From: Candidatus Latescibacterota bacterium
GTDB lineage: Bacteria > JAAXHH01 > JACQVL01
NCBI GenBank assembly: GCA_016209865.1
Contig: JACQVL010000271.1
Span: 1 to 15,158, forward strand
DNA: 15,158 nucleotides
Direction: 5' to 3'
The notes under the pieces are model-generated. The model worked only from the letters and a program-made list of their open reading frames with translations. It was not told where the DNA came from and did no database searches. Position numbers and translations under genes: made by a program. Positions 13,395 to 15,158 of the stretch are shown here, in pieces. Positions within the stretch are counted from its first letter, which is position 1, and each line of letters begins with the position of its first letter.

Positions 13395-14390
13395 TTTTCC
13401 CTTCGCCTCAATCCAGATCCAATCCGATTGCTCCCGGCGGAGCGCGATCAGGGCGCCGCGCACCCGGTAGGCGGTCGGTTCCCCGAACGCGCTCTGCATC
13501 ACCGGCTCGATCAGGACGCCGGGGGTGATGCCCAGGTCGAGGAACCGGCGGCGCGTCAGGCCCTGGCACATCGGGTCGAGCGCCGTGACGCGTCCCTGCT
13601 CCCCCACGGTCAAGGTCGTCAACCGTTCGACCGGCCGGCCTGGAGCGGCCTGCGGCGCCTCATGCACCCAGATGTTGGCCGCCACCACCGGGGCCAGGAC
13701 GTGTTCCACCGCGTCGGCTTCGACGACCAGGCGCGTCGAGGTGGCTTCGACGACCGTCACCACCATCCCCAGCCCCAGCCCGGCGGCCACGATCTGGGCG
13801 TACACCTCGGGCGGCTCATCCTCGATGTGGACGATCTGCGCCGGTCTGGCTGTCTCCCAGTCGACCAGGGAGCAACCGGTCATCGCCGGTATCTCACCGG
13901 TGGATGTGGGAATCGGATCACCCTGCGGGTCGAAGGCCGGATGGCCGAGGGCAGCGTCCATCCGATCCAGGTCGGCCACCGACAGGGTGTGCTCCAGCCG
14001 ATGGGCGCGCGCGTGGATCTCCTCCATCGGCACCTCCGTCTCGTCGGCTAAGTACCGCTCGAACAGCCGATGGGCGCGGACGACCTGCAGCGCCCAGTGG
14101 TAGCCGTCCGGGGAGAGCCGTAAACCGTCCCCGGTCGCCGTCAGGAGACCCTGCGCTTCCATCCGCTGGACGAGCCCCAGTGCGTCGTTCGTCCCGATCC
14201 TGAGCATGCTCGCTACCGACTCGACAGACGCGAGACGGCGCTCATGCTGTCGCTGATGGAGGTGCATCAGCGCATCCTCGATCGCCTGGCGCGAGAGGAG
14301 CCGCCGTCTGCGCTGCCACCGGACATACAGCCCGCGATCAGGCCATAACAACACGAGGACGAGGACAAGGATGACGATCCAGATGACCAT
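13386..14390 (-). CDS. Membrane-anchored DtxR-family regulator fused to two FeoA-like domains
   Basis: A 334-aa protein. Residues 2-17 are a hydrophobic helix (VIWIVILVLVLVLLWP) followed by a basic stretch (RWQRRRR), giving an N-terminal anchor with the rest in the cytoplasm. Residues 35-97 are a DtxR winged helix, and 98-160 the metal-binding/dimerisation domain, with likely ligands D39, H107, E111, H126, H130, E133 and H134. Two SH3-like FeoA domains follow: a degenerate one (about 172-243) and a clear one (about 254-328, RRRFLDLGITPGVLIEP and YRVRGALIALR). ATG 14390 is preferred because GGTGGAG lies nine bases upstream; a GTG at 14405 has no ribosome site. It begins 17 bp after the repressor gene. 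There is no separate feoA, so the second domain may serve as FeoA for the split FeoB. DNA binding is expected from the fold, not shown. Confidence 0.85.
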   Translation of the reverse strand: MVIWIVILVLVLVLLWPDRGLYVRWQRRRRLLSRQAIEDALMHLHQRQHERRLASVESVASMLRIGTNDALGLVQRMEAQGLLTATGDGLRLSPDGYHWALQVVRAHRLFERYLADETEVPMEEIHARAHRLEHTLSVADLDRMDAALGHPAFDPQGDPIPTSTGEIPAMTGCSLVDWETARPAQIVHIEDEPPEVYAQIVAAGLGLGMVVTVVEATSTRLVVEADAVEHVLAPVVAANIWVHEAPQAAPGRPVERLTTLTVGEQGRVTALDPMCQGLTRRRFLDLGITPGVLIEPVMQSAFGEPTAYRVRGALIALRREQSDWIWIEAKGKEQ

Positions 14391-14407
14391 ACGGCAGCGC
14401 TCCACCC

Positions 14408-15076
14408 TTATCTGGTGACTTTTCTGGCCCGATCGACGAGGACACTGCTGGCGACCTGGTGACCGATGTGATGCTCGACCATCCCGACCTTGACGAGCAG
14501 CGGCCCGTTGAACGGCTCTTTCTTGATCACATTCACGGTCGCGTCCGGGACGAGCCCCAGGTCGGCCAGGTACCGCAGCATATCCGGGTCGCTGTCGGGC
14601 ACCCGGCGGACGATGACGGACTGACCGGGCTGGGCGTCCACCAGCAGGCTATACCGGCTGGTATCGACGATCCCGTCCTTCGTCGGGATGGGGTCGCCGT
14701 GCGGGTCGATCGTCGGATAGCCGAGCACTTCATCCATCCGGGCCTCGAATTCCTCGGAGATGACGTGCTCCAGCCGCTCCGCCTCGGCATCGACCTGATC
14801 CCAGCCGAACCCTAACGCCTCGGCCAGGTACAGTTCGAGCAGCCGGTGATGTCGGATGATCTCGAGCGCGACCTTCCGGCCGGCGTCCGTGAGCGCAATC
14901 CCCTGGTACGGGGTATGCGCCACCAGCCCCATCTCCGCCAGCTTCTTCATCATGTTCGTGACCGAGGCGGCCGACACCGCCATCCGCTCGGAGACAGCGG
15001 TGGTGCTGACCACCTCGACGTTCCCCAGGAGTTTGTAGACGACCTTGAGGTAGTCCTCAGCGGCTGGTGAAAGCAT
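14408..15076 (-). CDS. DtxR/MntR-family metal-dependent repressor
   Basis: A 222-aa cytosolic repressor: winged helix (residues 3-65), metal-binding/dimerisation domain (66-140) and a C-terminal SH3/FeoA-like domain (146-220), the three-domain layout of DtxR/IdeR. The ligand positions differ from DtxR. The Met10 position is Asp8 (EDYL) and the Cys102 position is Glu100 in AEAERLEHVIS, as in manganese-sensing MntR; Glu103, His104, His77 and Glu81 are kept, while the DtxR His98 position is Asp96. With metal bound it should repress the island when iron or manganese is plentiful. ATG 15076 has GGAAGGA about nine bases upstream. It is the first gene of the minus-strand island, so autoregulation is likely, but I see no clear DtxR- or MntR-type operator in 15077-15158. 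Confidence 0.9.
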   Translation of the reverse strand: MLSPAAEDYLKVVYKLLGNVEVVSTTAVSERMAVSAASVTNMMKKLAEMGLVAHTPYQGIALTDAGRKVALEIIRHHRLLELYLAEALGFGWDQVDAEAERLEHVISEEFEARMDEVLGYPTIDPHGDPIPTKDGIVDTSRYSLLVDAQPGQSVIVRRVPDSDPDMLRYLADLGLVPDATVNVIKKEPFNGPLLVKVGMVEHHIGHQVASSVLVDRARKVTR

Positions 15077-15158
15077 GTCTGCCCGTCCTTCCGGTACCTC
15101 CGCCCCATGCCCTGGAGTGGCGTCTACCCGCTCTCCCGCGATTTGTTCATACTAAAGA
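15077..15158 (-). promoter_or_regulatory. Upstream region of the repressor gene; no clear promoter or operator
   Basis: These 82 bp precede the first gene of the island. On the minus strand the outer end is AT-richer (TTTAGTATGAACAAAT, near 15155-15140) and the inner part is GC-rich, ending in the ribosome site GGAAGGA. No convincing -35/-10 pair or long inverted repeat is seen; the promoter may lie beyond the window. Confidence 0.2.

Overview
The window is 15.2 kb of GC-rich, tightly packed bacterial DNA. An outer-membrane barrel protein, a Tat-type Rieske lipoprotein and a di-heme lipoprotein point to a diderm with periplasmic electron transfer. I cannot name the organism. The gene mix (Gfo/Idh/MocA with MalF/MalG permeases, a Firmicutes-like FeoB clade, intergenic heptad repeats) would suit an uncultivated environmental lineage, but that is a guess. 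No rRNA, tRNA, CRISPR array, insertion sequence or phage gene is visible.

Layout. (1) 62-4427, minus strand: a transport operon reading Gfo/Idh/MocA oxidoreductase, MalF-type permease, MalG-type permease, NCS1 permease, and a 47-residue membrane protein. A near-consensus sigma70 promoter (29-57) follows it and fires out of the window. A leader with an intrinsic terminator right before the first ribosome-binding site (4446-4478) precedes the operon. (2) 4629-4976, minus: an unrecognised 115-aa protein, divergent from hisG across a 325-bp intergenic region. (3) 5302-7976, plus: hisG (long form), hisC and a short mutY; hisC and mutY overlap by ATGA. (4) 8009-15076, minus: a seven-gene iron/redox island. 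In transcription order it holds a DtxR/MntR-type repressor, a membrane-anchored DtxR fused to two FeoA-like domains, FeoB GTPase, FeoB membrane domain, a DUF1111 di-heme lipoprotein, a Rieske lipoprotein and an outer-membrane barrel.

How region 4 may work together: the barrel would admit solutes to the periplasm, the two lipoproteins would carry electrons there, the split FeoB would move Fe(II) inward, and the regulators would sense metal. The Feo modules are recognisable by sequence; the redox link is inference from synteny.

The most unusual feature is non-coding. Six intergenic gaps carry degenerate 7-bp repeats, either AGTGACG-type or AAGGACG-type. They start within a few bases of a stop codon (in one case they contain it) and read the same way relative to that gene. 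In four co-directional gaps a complementary array sits before the next start, so the intergenic RNA could fold into a long imperfect stem. The loops differ and usually hold another small hairpin. This looks like a repeat system of gene ends and deserves a genome-wide check.
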